Positions 17,820 to 25,849 of a stretch of 64,000 nucleotides of DNA are shown here, in pieces (the first letter of the stretch is position 1; every line of letters begins with the position of its first letter). Below the pieces are notes generated by a model. That model was not told the DNA's origin, did not search any database, and worked only from the letters and a program-made list of their open reading frames with translations. The DNA comes from Intestinibaculum porci (lineage in GTDB: Bacteria > Bacillota_I > Bacilli_A > Erysipelotrichales > Coprobacillaceae). The DNA lies in NCBI RefSeq assembly GCF_003925875.1, contig NZ_AP019309.1, positions 1,860,001 to 1,924,000 on the forward strand. Reading direction: 5' to 3'. The translations under genes and the position numbers were made by a program.

Positions 17820-18606
17820 AGTATTTCTTGTCCTCATCTTTAAAAACATTAAAAATCACCCTTTCCATAGTGCCTGGATGCTGCAAAAGCCATTTGTTCA
17901 CGGTGTTGATCGCAATCTGCGCTGCCCTTTTTTGAGGGAAGTGAAATACCCCTGTGGATATACAGCAGAAGGCTACACTTTTAAGTTGATTGTCCAGACA
18001 CAGATCCAAGGTATTCCAATAACAATCTGCAAGTTCCTTTTCAAGTTCCGGTGTCAGCCTGAATGACACAATCGGACCGACGATATGAATCACCTTTTTG
18101 GCAGGAAGGTTATAACCATCCGTCAGCATCGGCACAGCTGTTGGTTGCTCATAATCCTGACCATATTTAAGACGCAGCTGATGCATCTGTCTGTTACATT
18201 CAGCACGAAGCTGAACTCCTGCAAAAGTGTGAATGCTGTTGTCAATACACGTATGCATTGGTACAAAGCAGCCTAACATCTGAGAATTCGCCGCATTGAC
18301 GATCGCATCCACCGACAGTCTGGTGATATCCCCTTGCCAGATTGAAAGTTTCCCTTTGATAACTGGAATATCAGAAAGCTGTACGATCCCTTTTTCTATA
18401 GCTCGTTCTTTTAGATATGCATCCTGAATCGAGAGCACTTCATCTGAAATAGCCCTTGGCATGCGGATATTCATAAGTGAACGTAGGATGCGTCGCTTTC
18501 CTTCGGTATCCTGTGGGGTTTCCACATTTTTATATTGAATAGAATCCGTTTTGAATGCCTCAACGAGAGCTTCCAAACGTTGATTTTGTGTCATTTTTTC
18601 ATTCAT
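17800..18606 (-). CDS. zinc-dependent macrodomain, protein ADP-ribose hydrolase
   Basis: 268 residues. An N-terminal helical extension (1-85) precedes a macrodomain with NAANS at 104-108 and the zinc ligands Cys113, His118 and Cys120 in GCFVPMHTCIDN, the hallmark of SirTM-linked macrodomains. These remove the ADP-ribose put on by the sirtuin. The gene is directly upstream of the sirtuin gene (overlapping its start) and 2 bp behind the ferredoxin-like gene. The start ATG at 18606 follows GAAGG. Confidence 0.88.
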   Translation of the reverse strand: MNEKMTQNQRLEALVEAFKTDSIQYKNVETPQDTEGKRRILRSLMNIRMPRAISDEVLSIQDAYLKERAIEKGIVQLSDIPVIKGKLSIWQGDITRLSVDAIVNAANSQMLGCFVPMHTCIDNSIHTFAGVQLRAECNRQMHQLRLKYGQDYEQPTAVPMLTDGYNLPAKKVIHIVGPIVSFRLTPELEKELADCYWNTLDLCLDNQLKSVAFCCISTGVFHFPQKRAAQIAINTVNKWLLQHPGTMERVIFNVFKDEDKKYYEELIS

Positions 18607-18607
18607 A

Positions 18608-19231
18608 TTATTGCCTTCTTTCCACTGCACCGCTAGGACAAACGCTCATACAGTTGCCACAATGCAGACAATGTTCCTGTTCAATCACAAACGGTATTTT
18701 GTTTTGATTTATACAATTTTGCGGACATACCGCTACACATTTTTTACAGCCAATACAGGCATTTGTGATGAAATATCCCTCTGCCTTTTTCTCTGCTTGG
18801 CCAAAGGTAAAGGTGTCACGTTCGATCGGTTTTTTTGAAAGATCAAACCATTCTCCGCTGCCTTTATAAATCTGAAACACCGTCAGAGCCTGCATCGACG
18901 CCTTCGTGGGATAGATCTCACACATATAGGGATTTTTCTCAAACAGTTCCGGAATCTTGTCAGAACCAAGCTCCCGCACCTTTCCCCGAATCGATACCGC
19001 CACGCTGCTCATGGTATCCTCACCCTTCATCGCCGTCAGCGCTAAGAATTGTCTTTTCTTTAGTCTGTCATAAAAGTTTTTTCCCTTGGCCGTAAGAAAA
19101 TATAAGCCATTAGCATCACTATCCATCATATCGATGGCAGCCGTCACCGGCAGACCATCATCATCAACGGTCGCCACAATCGTGCGATGTATTTCATTGA
19201 CGATATAGTTCAAATAATCAGTTGCATTCAT
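18608..19231 (-). CDS. pyridoxamine oxidase-like flavoprotein with two 4Fe-4S clusters
   Basis: 207 residues. Residues 1-130 form a PNPOx-like split barrel that binds FMN (VNEIHRTIVATVDDDGLPVTAAI, GLYFLTAKGKNFYDRL). Residues about 150-200 form a bacterial ferredoxin with two 4Fe-4S motifs, CIGCKKCVAVCP and CLHCGNCMSVCP. It probably moves electrons between a reduced carrier and a flavin substrate. First gene of the operon with the macrodomain and SirTM, a partner that suggests a redox stress input. The start ATG at 19231 follows GGGGGGAG. Confidence 0.85.
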   Translation of the reverse strand: MNATDYLNYIVNEIHRTIVATVDDDGLPVTAAIDMMDSDANGLYFLTAKGKNFYDRLKKRQFLALTAMKGEDTMSSVAVSIRGKVRELGSDKIPELFEKNPYMCEIYPTKASMQALTVFQIYKGSGEWFDLSKKPIERDTFTFGQAEKKAEGYFITNACIGCKKCVAVCPQNCINQNKIPFVIEQEHCLHCGNCMSVCPSGAVERRQ

Positions 19232-19371
19232 ATGAAACTCCCCCCTTAAAGTCCTATGGTATGAATCTTTTTGCCAGAATATCCGACATTTCCAATATGC
19301 TAGGACATTTTGTCATAAATGTTGACGTTAAGTCATTAGTTGTAAATCATTCTATTTCATCTGACACATAT

Positions 19372-19400
19372 ACTATAGCGAACACTTTTTGTAATGTCAA
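19372..19400 (-). promoter_or_regulatory. promoter of the SirTM operon
   Basis: Minus strand: -35 TTGACA (19400-19395), 17-bp spacer, -10 TATAGT (19377-19372). The match to consensus is near perfect, and it leads into the ferredoxin-like gene about 140 bp downstream. Confidence 0.75.
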
Positions 19401-19650
19401 TTATTACATCAAATTTTTTTAAAAATACTGATCGAACACATTGTACGTGTCTATAATGGCTCACTAACCTGCTTTAATGTGTCTTTTCCTCATTTCCTGT
19501 TTCTAATGCTTTTTTTGCTTCATTTTACATGTTTTATACCCTCCATGTTTCGGTAATTATCCTCGTTTTAAAGGCACGAGTTGCCAATTTTTGGTATAAT
19601 AAAAGGCCGACTTAATAATCGACCTGTTATTAGTATTTTTTCATATAGTT

Positions 19651-19842
19651 CTACCCGCAATCTTGATAAAATGGATTTTTACTTTGCTCTTCTATAATCT
19701 TTTTCCATTCTATCCATGCCTTTTTTACATCATCCGGTGCTTCATCTACCAAACAAGACACTCCTTTTTTGGCATCAAACTTTAACCACGGTGTTATTTT
19801 ATCAAACAGTTCCATCTCATGCTTACTTGGAAGCACCATCAT
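19651..19842 (-). CDS. 63-residue protein, copy A of a three-member local family
   Basis: 63 residues, acidic and Trp-rich: MMVLPSKHEMELFDKITPWL, a DEAPDDVKKAWIEWKKI helix, and the invariant tail SKNPFYQDCG. Copy B at 20037 and the interrupted copy C (50663-54550) share this plan. Each follows the tail of a larger gene and overlaps it near its start. No membrane segment or signal. The family is not one I know; pairing behind a decayed larger gene suggests an accessory or immunity-like role, which is inference. Confidence 0.6.
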   Translation of the reverse strand: MMVLPSKHEMELFDKITPWLKFDAKKGVSCLVDEAPDDVKKAWIEWKKIIEEQSKNPFYQDCG

Positions 19843-20005
19843 AATTAATCACTCCTCTTATCAGATCAGCTAAATACTCATCTTTATTTTTCCCATTCTC
19901 TATTAATACTTTACCATCAGCAATTCATTTAATGATTTATTTCCCATGAAATCGTCAGATGCAATTGAACTCCGATATATTTTCTTAAACCTGATTCAAG
20001 ATTCA
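19823..20005 (-). pseudogene. tail of a decayed gene upstream of copy A
   Basis: In pieces on the minus strand: MNLESGLRKYIGVQ, then SDDFMGNKSLNE, then ADGKVLIENGKNKDEYLADLI with the end INYDGASK. Frameshifts separate the pieces. The same order occurs near 54540-54720 (better preserved) and partly at 20209-20330. It is the 3' end of a gene that came just before each 63-residue gene. Confidence 0.5.
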
Positions 20006-20036
20006 TCTTTACATCTATTCTTCTTTACATATGTTT

Positions 20037-20228
20037 CTAGCCACAATCTTGATAAAATGGATTTTTACTTTTTTCTTCTTCTATCTTTTTCCATTCATCC
20101 CATGCATCTTTTACATCACCTGGAGCACCTTCAGCCAAATAAGCTCCACCTTTTTCAACATCATACCTTAACCAAGGCGTTACTTTAGCAGAAATCTCTT
20201 TTTCGCGTTTAGTTGGATTGACCATCAT
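20037..20228 (-). CDS. 63-residue protein, copy B of the local family
   Basis: 63 residues, about 65 percent alike to copy A by eye: MMVNPTKREKEISAKVTPWL, GAPGDVKDAWDEWKKIEEE, and the same SKNPFYQDCG tail. The ATGATGGT start overlaps the last codons of the gene remnant upstream. The start at 20228 follows AAAAGGGGTGATTAGTC. Function unknown, as for copy A. Confidence 0.6.
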   Translation of the reverse strand: MMVNPTKREKEISAKVTPWLRYDVEKGGAYLAEGAPGDVKDAWDEWKKIEEEKSKNPFYQDCG

Positions 20229-20330
20229 GACTAATCACCCCTTTTATCAGTTCTACCAAATATTTATCTTGCAATTTTCCTTTCTCCATTAATACTCTAC
20301 CATCAGTGTGGACCGGCAGAGTATGTAAAC
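20209..20330 (-). pseudogene. tail of a decayed gene upstream of copy B
   Basis: The minus strand reads HTLPVHTDGRVLMEKGKLQD, then KYLVELIKGVISHDG. Its upstream half is lost at a junction near 20310; the bases beyond it match, inverted, those next to the IS66 end at 55003-55034, pointing to recombination between these sites. Confidence 0.5.
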
Positions 20331-20535
20331 GACTTTAAAGCTATAAACCACAAATTGTGATAACTTTAATCATTCCGTTATGATATGTGACAGATAAAAC
20401 CATCAATTTTTTAGAAAGGCATAGATCCCTAAAGCCTATGAGTTTGGCCACTCAATTTTGAAGATCCAGCCCACGCTTCTTCATCAGCTTATAGCTTTTC
20501 TTATAAGCCGAAGTATATTTGACTGTTAAGATCAT

Positions 20536-20808
20536 TCAGATTTCAAGAGCTTTCTTAAGAGCTTCCATGATGGTGTATCCCGGGACGTCAGAGTCACGGG
20601 AAATATGCTTTGCCTCATCGGCAGCGTTGAGCAATTCTTTAGAGTACTGCGGAATCTCCACCTTGAAAGGAAGTCCTCCTCTCAAGATGCACTGTCTTAA
20701 GAAAATATTAACAGCGCCGGACATGTCCAAACCAAGTTCATTAAAGAGTTCGTTCGCCTGCTTTTTGATAGTGGCATCAATACGGATCTGCGTTTGAACT
20801 GTAGACAT
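20536..20808 (-). CDS. RelB/DinJ-family antitoxin without an adjacent toxin
   Basis: 90 residues from MSTVQTQIRID. A ribbon-helix-helix N-terminus (QTQIRIDATIKKQANELFNELGLDMSGAVNIFLRQ) and the family's RGGLPFKVE segment are typical of DinJ. The C-terminal half is the toxin-binding tail. No toxin gene follows on the minus strand; the next 300 bp hold only the small-gene remnants. The start is the ATG at 20808, spaced from AAGGAG, not the ATG four codons upstream. A TTGACA-containing promoter lies about 50 bp upstream. Confidence 0.8.
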   Translation of the reverse strand: MSTVQTQIRIDATIKKQANELFNELGLDMSGAVNIFLRQCILRGGLPFKVEIPQYSKELLNAADEAKHISRDSDVPGYTIMEALKKALEI

Positions 20809-20889
20809 AGAGCTCATCTCCTTTTAACTTAAATATTGGACGTTTGGTTTACATTGTCAATCAAAATGAAAATCATAGCTGACGTGATA

Positions 20890-21159
20890 TCAGTTACTTA
20901 ATATATCCTCCTTATCATCGACAAGATAATACACAATAAAGTTGTCTACCGGAAGCTGATGCATTTTCATCGAAGGCTCCCATTCAACTAACGTATAACG
21001 AGCTGGCATGAAATCCAATGAACGAACTTCCTTTCGTATGCGCCCCAGCTGAGCTGCGGCTGTCTCCGGAACAAGAAGTTCATTCGCAATATACGAATAG
21101 ATTTCACGTAAATCACCAAGTGCATCTACAAAATAGCCGACATTGTAGCTATCCGTCAT
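20890..21159 (-). CDS. RelE/ParE-family toxin, C-terminally truncated
   Basis: 89 residues. RelE/ParE fold: ALGDLREIYSYIANELLVPETA helical hairpin, then the beta core ending VDNFIVYYLVDDKEDILSN. Family members continue with a last beta strand carrying the Arg/Tyr residues of the active site (as in VIYAKRD of the toxin at 29842). That strand is missing here, so it is probably inactive as an RNase or gyrase poison. It overlaps its antitoxin gene by 4 bp. Confidence 0.75.
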   Translation of the reverse strand: MTDSYNVGYFVDALGDLREIYSYIANELLVPETAAAQLGRIRKEVRSLDFMPARYTLVEWEPSMKMHQLPVDNFIVYYLVDDKEDILSN

Positions 21160-21461
21160 ATGCCAAACTTCTTTGCAAGTACCGCGTCGACTTCATCTGC
21201 AGAATACACCTTTCCTGCTTTGATGGAATCAACACCCTTCTGAAGTTCTGCATCAAGTTCTTCTCTGGTCATTGCACCAACAGCTAATGGCTTAGAAGAA
21301 GGAAGTTTCAATTCAAACGGCATACCTTTTTTCAGTACGATCTGGCTATAAAGCATCTGAATTGCACTAGATGGAGAAATGCCAAGCTGAGAAAGAATGC
21401 TCTCGGCATTATCCTTGAGATTAGTATCTATTCTTGCATAAACAATGGATGTATTTGCCAT
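21156..21461 (-). CDS. RelB/DinJ-family antitoxin
   Basis: 101 residues from MANTSIVYARID. Ribbon-helix-helix N-terminus with SSAIQMLYSQIVLKKGMPFE, then a long acidic helical tail (TREELDAELQKGVDSIKAGK) that wraps the toxin. The ribosome site is AAAGGTGGCGATACT. Directly upstream of, and overlapping, the truncated toxin gene. It would repress the pair through the palindrome in its promoter. Confidence 0.85.
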   Translation of the reverse strand: MANTSIVYARIDTNLKDNAESILSQLGISPSSAIQMLYSQIVLKKGMPFELKLPSSKPLAVGAMTREELDAELQKGVDSIKAGKVYSADEVDAVLAKKFGI

Positions 21462-21482
21462 AGTATCGCCACCTTTTTCTTT

Positions 21483-21513
21483 ATTATATTTGATTTTGCT
21501 TACAATTGTAAGC
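21483..21513 (-). promoter_or_regulatory. toxin-antitoxin promoter and operator
   Basis: Minus strand: -35 TTACAA (21511-21506), 17-bp spacer, -10 TATAAT (21488-21483). A 16-bp perfect palindrome GCTTACAATTGTAAGC (21498-21513) covers the -35, a good site for the ribbon-helix-helix antitoxin. Confidence 0.7.
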
Positions 21514-21562
21514 ATTTGCATGGATTATTTTGTGACGAAACTTTGAATTTTATACGCCTCTT

Positions 21563-21985
21563 GTAAGCGTAATAAAATCAGCCCTCCCAATAAAAAAATA
21601 CCCAAGGAAATTTGATTTTTCCTGGGTATTTATTTTATTACATTATGTAAATATCTTTTTGGATCACTTTTTCTGCTTTTCAGATCATCCGGCAGTGATT
21701 CCGATCAGAGCATCAGTTCTTCTATCTATTTTTCATCATCAATTTCAATAAGCTGAAGCTTACTGATGAGGTATGTTATATACCTTTCCAGATCCACATG
21801 ATTCATCACAGCTGTTCTCAGCACAGAGAATATGAACTGACGTCTGGGCGCCATTCACTGTATTCATGAACAGAAAGTTTTTGCGTGCATAGGCGGTTGA
21901 TAAAGATAAAAAGACTGTGATCCATGACATCCATATCAAAGCAGTTTGAAGCAAGAACTGACAGACCGTTAATTTGTTCAGTTCG
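21563..21985 (-). mobile_element. IS66-family relic 1
   Basis: Starts at an IS66-type end (GTAAGCGTAATAAAATC). Next come a hairpin, the C-terminus of the large transposase TnpC on the minus strand (FSVLRTAVMNHVDLE and so on), and then, with the middle deleted, a piece of TnpB (NGLSVLASNCFDMDVMDH). It is an internally deleted element. The matching end segment at 28147 shows the same element existed twice. Confidence 0.7.
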
Positions 21986-22082
21986 TCTTAGTCGAAATCT
22001 ATCGGGGTCCCATTCTTTATCGGAAGCCGCATCATGCCAAAACCCAATCTGCTTTTAGTGCGCTGTCAAAACTCTGTACTTT

Positions 22083-22601
22083 TCACAGGCTCTTTCCGAA
22101 CCTATATAATTCCTGCCGTTTTTCTTCGGACTTGTTCTGTTTTCCGTTGGCTGTAAAGATTCCCGCGTTCTCTACGCCCCAGTATTCAACGATGGATTGA
22201 TAATACTGGGCGATAGCGGGTCCGTACACATACGCACTGCCGGAACTCATGATCAGTGCGACCTTTTTCACATTCTTCGGAATATCTATCGAATAAGTCC
22301 GATGGATCACAGCCTGCAACTGCGCCGAGAGCGTGAAATAGTAAATCGGAGAAGCGAAAACAATCATGTCCGCCGAAAGGATCTCGAGATAGATTGCCTG
22401 CATATCATCCTTCTGCACACAGACGCCCTTCTCCTTTTCCCGGCAGTATTCGCAACCCATGCATCCCTTGATGTTCTTATGAGCAACATTGATGGAAACG
22501 ACCTCATGTCCGGCATCAGTCGCGCCACTTGAAAATGCGCTCACCATATCTGAGGTTGCCCCGTTTGCGTGAGGGCTTCCATTTAAGATTAAGATTTTCA
22601 T
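22083..22601 (-). CDS. iron-sulfur flavoprotein / NAD(P)H-dependent FMN reductase
   Basis: 172 residues from MKILILNGSPHANG. Flavodoxin-like fold with the phosphate loop GSPHANGATSDM. The cysteine cluster CMGCEYCREKEKGVC probably binds a 4Fe-4S cluster. FASPIYYFTLSAQL is the FMN loop. Follows the flavodoxin-cyclophilin-like gene by a few bases and is probably co-transcribed with it. The role is electron transfer to an unknown acceptor. Confidence 0.8.
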   Translation of the reverse strand: MKILILNGSPHANGATSDMVSAFSSGATDAGHEVVSINVAHKNIKGCMGCEYCREKEKGVCVQKDDMQAIYLEILSADMIVFASPIYYFTLSAQLQAVIHRTYSIDIPKNVKKVALIMSSGSAYVYGPAIAQYYQSIVEYWGVENAGIFTANGKQNKSEEKRQELYRFGKSL

Positions 22602-22606
22602 TTGAT

Positions 22607-23623
22607 TCACTCCATACTGATTGTGATCGTCACATCACCATTTCCAAGAAGTTTCGCCATTCCTTCCGCATCCTGATCAGTGATATGCCCCAGCCTTGTG
22701 TAAGCCCAGGAATTGGAACCGTAAAAGACAACGATTTGATTTCCAGAGTATAGAACGATGTCTCCCGCTCTTGTGGTAGTTTGCTTATCATTCCTCGGAA
22801 GGCTCTGTCCGATGGAGCCGACCTGCTCAAAGCCGCCATACATGGACATCTTAATCTTGAGCGGTTTATCAGTGCACAAATCTCTCAGTGCCTGTACGGA
22901 CTCGTTATCCTCCCATTCTACGTTAACTGCTTTATTTCCAATTCTTACTTTCGGCATAGATTTTTTATCCTCCTTTGACTTTTCTTTGATATGAAATCCG
23001 TCTATCCAATTTCGAAGCTTATCTTTCGATACGCTTCCGCTGAATCTTTTTCCATCAAGCCAGTTTCCGCTTCCTGCGTGATCGGCAAGATTCTTTCCGC
23101 TGCTACCGATACTGCTACTACCCGAAGTGCAAAACGGTATCACGGTGATACCGGCAAATTTATGGTTCTCTACAAAGGTGTCCATAATCCGTGGCTCTTG
23201 TCCTTGCCAGATCGGGTACCCAATGAAAATCGTGGAGTATCCATCCAAAGATATTTCATCACTGCCTATTTTAGGACGAACCGTCGGATCGTTTTGCTCA
23301 ACACTTGTTCTGCTGTCCGGATCGTTGTAGTTTAAATCATCGCTTGTATATTTTTGTGCAGCCACAATCTCGTAAAGATCCGCATCTGTTATGTTGGCTA
23401 TTTTTTTAGCAACACCCTTTGTTGTTCCGGTTGCCGAGAAATATACGACCAACACATCCTTTCCGGAATCATTTGTATCAGATGTGTCCCCTGCACCGGA
23501 CTTGCTTTGCTCAGTATTATTCTCTTTAACTGTGGCTTTTTTACTTCCGCATGCTGATAGCGTGAATGTCAAAATAAACGCTATTGCCAAAACGAAGGCT
23601 AAAGCCTTTCCAGATTTTTTCAT
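22607..23623 (-). CDS. flavodoxin-cyclophilin-like lipoprotein
   Basis: 338 residues. A lipoprotein signal peptide (FTLSAC lipobox) comes first. A flavodoxin domain covers about residues 55-205 with the FMN phosphate loop YFSATGTTKGVAKKI and IGYPIWQGQEPRIM. A cyclophilin-like fold covers about 225-338 (MPKVRIGNKAVNVEWEDN, MYGGFEQVGSIGQSLPRND). Surface-anchored electron carriers of this two-domain type are common in Clostridia and Coriobacteria. The start ATG at 23623 follows AAAGGAGATGTCT. Confidence 0.8.
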   Translation of the reverse strand: MKKSGKALAFVLAIAFILTFTLSACGSKKATVKENNTEQSKSGAGDTSDTNDSGKDVLVVYFSATGTTKGVAKKIANITDADLYEIVAAQKYTSDDLNYNDPDSRTSVEQNDPTVRPKIGSDEISLDGYSTIFIGYPIWQGQEPRIMDTFVENHKFAGITVIPFCTSGSSSIGSSGKNLADHAGSGNWLDGKRFSGSVSKDKLRNWIDGFHIKEKSKEDKKSMPKVRIGNKAVNVEWEDNESVQALRDLCTDKPLKIKMSMYGGFEQVGSIGQSLPRNDKQTTTRAGDIVLYSGNQIVVFYGSNSWAYTRLGHITDQDAEGMAKLLGNGDVTITISME

Positions 23624-23675
23624 AGACATCTCCTTTCCTGCTTATCATATTGTTTTGTGCCATAACATCTCTTGA

Positions 23676-24209
23676 TCACAGCCCTCTTCCGAGTTGATAA
23701 GCCTGATCTGGATACTTGCTTCTTTTCGTCATGGATGGTGTCCCACAGCCGTATCCCAGCACCATTCCCTGGTCCTCAAAATTGATGTATCGGACGAGGG
23801 TTTTGTAATGTGCCGTAAGAGCCTCAAATGTCCAATCATCCGCGTTCCATGCCACCGTGAGCAGAGCAGATTTCAGATGCCTGCTGTTTAAGCTGCTATT
23901 GTAAGCGCAGAATCGATCCACGACAGCTTTCAGCTGGGCAGTCATGCCGTAGTAGTAAAGCGGCGTGGCAAAGACGACCATATCTGAACTGAGTAATTTT
24001 CCTCTGATTGTTTCGACATCATCTTTCTGCACGCATGGTCCCTCATAGCCGCAGCGCACACAGCCGATGCATGGATGTACATTTGCGTGGCAAACATCAA
24101 CAACCTCACAGGTGTGCCCTGCCGATTGAGCACCCTGCACAAAAGAATCAACCAATATCCTTGTGGAGCCGTTTTTATTCGGACTTCCCATTAAAACAAC
24201 AATTTTCAT
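23676..24209 (-). CDS. iron-sulfur flavoprotein / NAD(P)H-dependent FMN reductase
   Basis: 177 residues. MKIVVLMGSPNKNGSTRILV has the FMN phosphate loop, CIGCVRCGYEGPC the probable 4Fe-4S ligands, and FATPLYYYGMTAQLK the flavin loop. It overlaps the membrane-protein gene upstream by 4 bp and shares its operon. One of four such paralogues in the window (10765, 22083, 23676, 25294). Confidence 0.8.
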   Translation of the reverse strand: MKIVVLMGSPNKNGSTRILVDSFVQGAQSAGHTCEVVDVCHANVHPCIGCVRCGYEGPCVQKDDVETIRGKLLSSDMVVFATPLYYYGMTAQLKAVVDRFCAYNSSLNSRHLKSALLTVAWNADDWTFEALTAHYKTLVRYINFEDQGMVLGYGCGTPSMTKRSKYPDQAYQLGRGL

Positions 24210-24547
24210 TTATCCCAGACCTCCTTATATTTCATAAGCAACATCACAAAATTCCCGCCGGCAGCAATCAGTGCTCCGATCAGGAAACCGTAAATCGTAG
24301 AATAGACAAGCAGCATAATTGCTGCTCCAATAAGCAAAAATCCACACGATGCAGCCGCATCTCTAATCCCAAAGCGGTATTTTTCATGATAATAAATACT
24401 GTCTGAAAAGATTGCGGCGAAAAACAGGAGCAGTGCCGCAATCATAAGCACTGCGGTAAACGGGTAGCTTGCCTCCGGGTTCTCCAGAAACTTGAGGGCA
24501 ACCGTGATTAGATTGACCGCGATCACGATAAAGTAGTGGCTGAACAT
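24206..24547 (-). CDS. small four-helix membrane protein
   Basis: 113 residues with four hydrophobic segments (about 5-20, 29-47, 65-83, 87-105) and a charged C-terminus (MKYKEVWDK). It overlaps the flavoprotein gene, so it is probably part of the same electron-transfer module. I do not recognise the family. The upstream DNA is a degraded mobile-element region, so the original 5' context is lost. Confidence 0.6.
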   Translation of the reverse strand: MFSHYFIVIAVNLITVALKFLENPEASYPFTAVLMIAALLLFFAAIFSDSIYYHEKYRFGIRDAAASCGFLLIGAAIMLLVYSTIYGFLIGALIAAGGNFVMLLMKYKEVWDK

Positions 24548-24589
24548 CAGCCGCAGGGACCGATCTACCCGCCTGCCGTGCTAGTGGTA

Positions 24590-24929
24590 CGGATGTGATG
24601 CCTTGTTCTTGTGGAAGATGATCACCGTCCCCGGCTCCGGGTACTCAGATACCAGTAATGGCCGGTGTTCCTAGACATGTTCGTCACATAGAAGGCATCT
24701 GTGGCTATGATGGAAAAATATGCAGATCCAGACACTTCAGGTCTTCACTGCTGAACACAGGCGCCTCCTTCCCGGAAAGCCACGCTTTCAGCGCTTGCTC
24801 CACGACTTCAGCCATCTAAATGGCGCTCATTCCAGCAAAATACTTCTGGCGCATACTATCAGGGAGCTGCAGCCTCAAGCCATCATCTGCTGACACCTTG
24901 CTTGAACTCATGGAATCAATCACACTCTT
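24590..24929 (-). pseudogene. remnant of an unidentified gene
   Basis: On the minus strand one can read MSSSKVSADDGLRLQLPDSM, then RQKYFAGMSAI, a stop, MAEVVEQALKAWLSGKEAP, VFSSEDLKCLDLHIF and another stop. The codon use looks coding. The N-terminal side ends exactly at the IS66 end at 24930, which therefore inserted into or next to this gene. Confidence 0.4.
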
Positions 24930-25233
24930 GTAAGCGTTAGATTAAATATCCAAAACAAAATTATGATAATTTAAAATCTATATAAGCATGATTTTTGATT
25001 TTAAACAGGTTACTCTCTAATTTGGATAAATATAACTTTTAATGGAAAACCCCCAGCTCCTGCTGCTAACAGCGTTGCCGGGGGTGTTTAATTTGGTAAA
25101 GTTATATTCATGATATCTGATTCAGAGTATTGGTTTTACTTTTTTGTTATGCTTGAAGGTTGCTACGGTCCGAATCAGTGTAATAAAGATATAACTTCAT
25201 AGTCTGATTGCTAGCGGACTATGTCCGGTTAGT
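24930..25233 (-). mobile_element. solo IS66 end, relic of the same element as the two full copies
   Basis: The 300 bp match, in inverted orientation, the right-hand end of the full IS66 copies (40737 back to about 40435): same terminal GTAAGCGTTAGATTAAATATCC, same stem with CCCCCGGCAAC-type bases, about 85 to 90 percent identity by eye. Only the non-coding end remains. Confidence 0.75.
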
Positions 25234-25293
25234 TATCCCGTCAGCATACACAAGCAGCAACTGTAATAAGAATCCAACAGGCAATCTTGTTTT

Positions 25294-25836
25294 TTAAGCC
25301 AGTGCCCTTCCAAAGTCATATGCCGCCTTCAGCTTCTCTTCTTTTCCAGCAGCTTCGCCCATATCGGTTATCCCACCGCAGAAAAGTGTTCCTTTGAATT
25401 CCGACTTTTCAAAGCAATCCACCCAGCCATTCAGACCGCTTACAGCTTTTTCACAGACGTAATCCTCATCTTCTGCTGCCGTGGATAGCATATATATGCT
25501 GCGGAATTTATAATCGGATGGATACAGCGGATTCAACCGGTCAAGCAGAGTCTTCATCTGCCCGCTCATCTCGTAGTAATAGATTGGCGTAGCAAAAACA
25601 ATCGTTTCCGCTTCTTTTACCTTCTCTGCTATCTCTATCGCATCATCCTTTATGACACATTCCATAGTATTCTGACAGGCAAGGCAGCCCTTACAGAAAC
25701 CAATTTTCTTTCCCTTAAGGCTTATTATTTCAACCTCATGTCCTGCATCCCTTGCGCCTTTCGCGACATGATCTGCCAGTATGTCCGAGTTGCTTTTTGC
25801 CCTTAAGCTTGTAGTTATGATCAGTACCTTACTCAT
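25294..25836 (-). CDS. iron-sulfur flavoprotein / NAD(P)H oxidoreductase
   Basis: 180 residues from MSKVLIITTSLRAKSNSD. FMN phosphate loop TTSLRAKSNSDILA; CKGCLACQNTMEC cluster for 4Fe-4S; FATPIYYYEMSGQMK flavin loop. It lies 13 bp after the alpha/beta hydrolase gene on the minus strand, downstream of a divergent LysR gene. The start ATG at 25836 follows GGAGCGG. Confidence 0.8.
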   Translation of the reverse strand: MSKVLIITTSLRAKSNSDILADHVAKGARDAGHEVEIISLKGKKIGFCKGCLACQNTMECVIKDDAIEIAEKVKEAETIVFATPIYYYEMSGQMKTLLDRLNPLYPSDYKFRSIYMLSTAAEDEDYVCEKAVSGLNGWVDCFEKSEFKGTLFCGGITDMGEAAGKEEKLKAAYDFGRALA

Positions 25837-25849
25837 ATGCACCGCTCCT

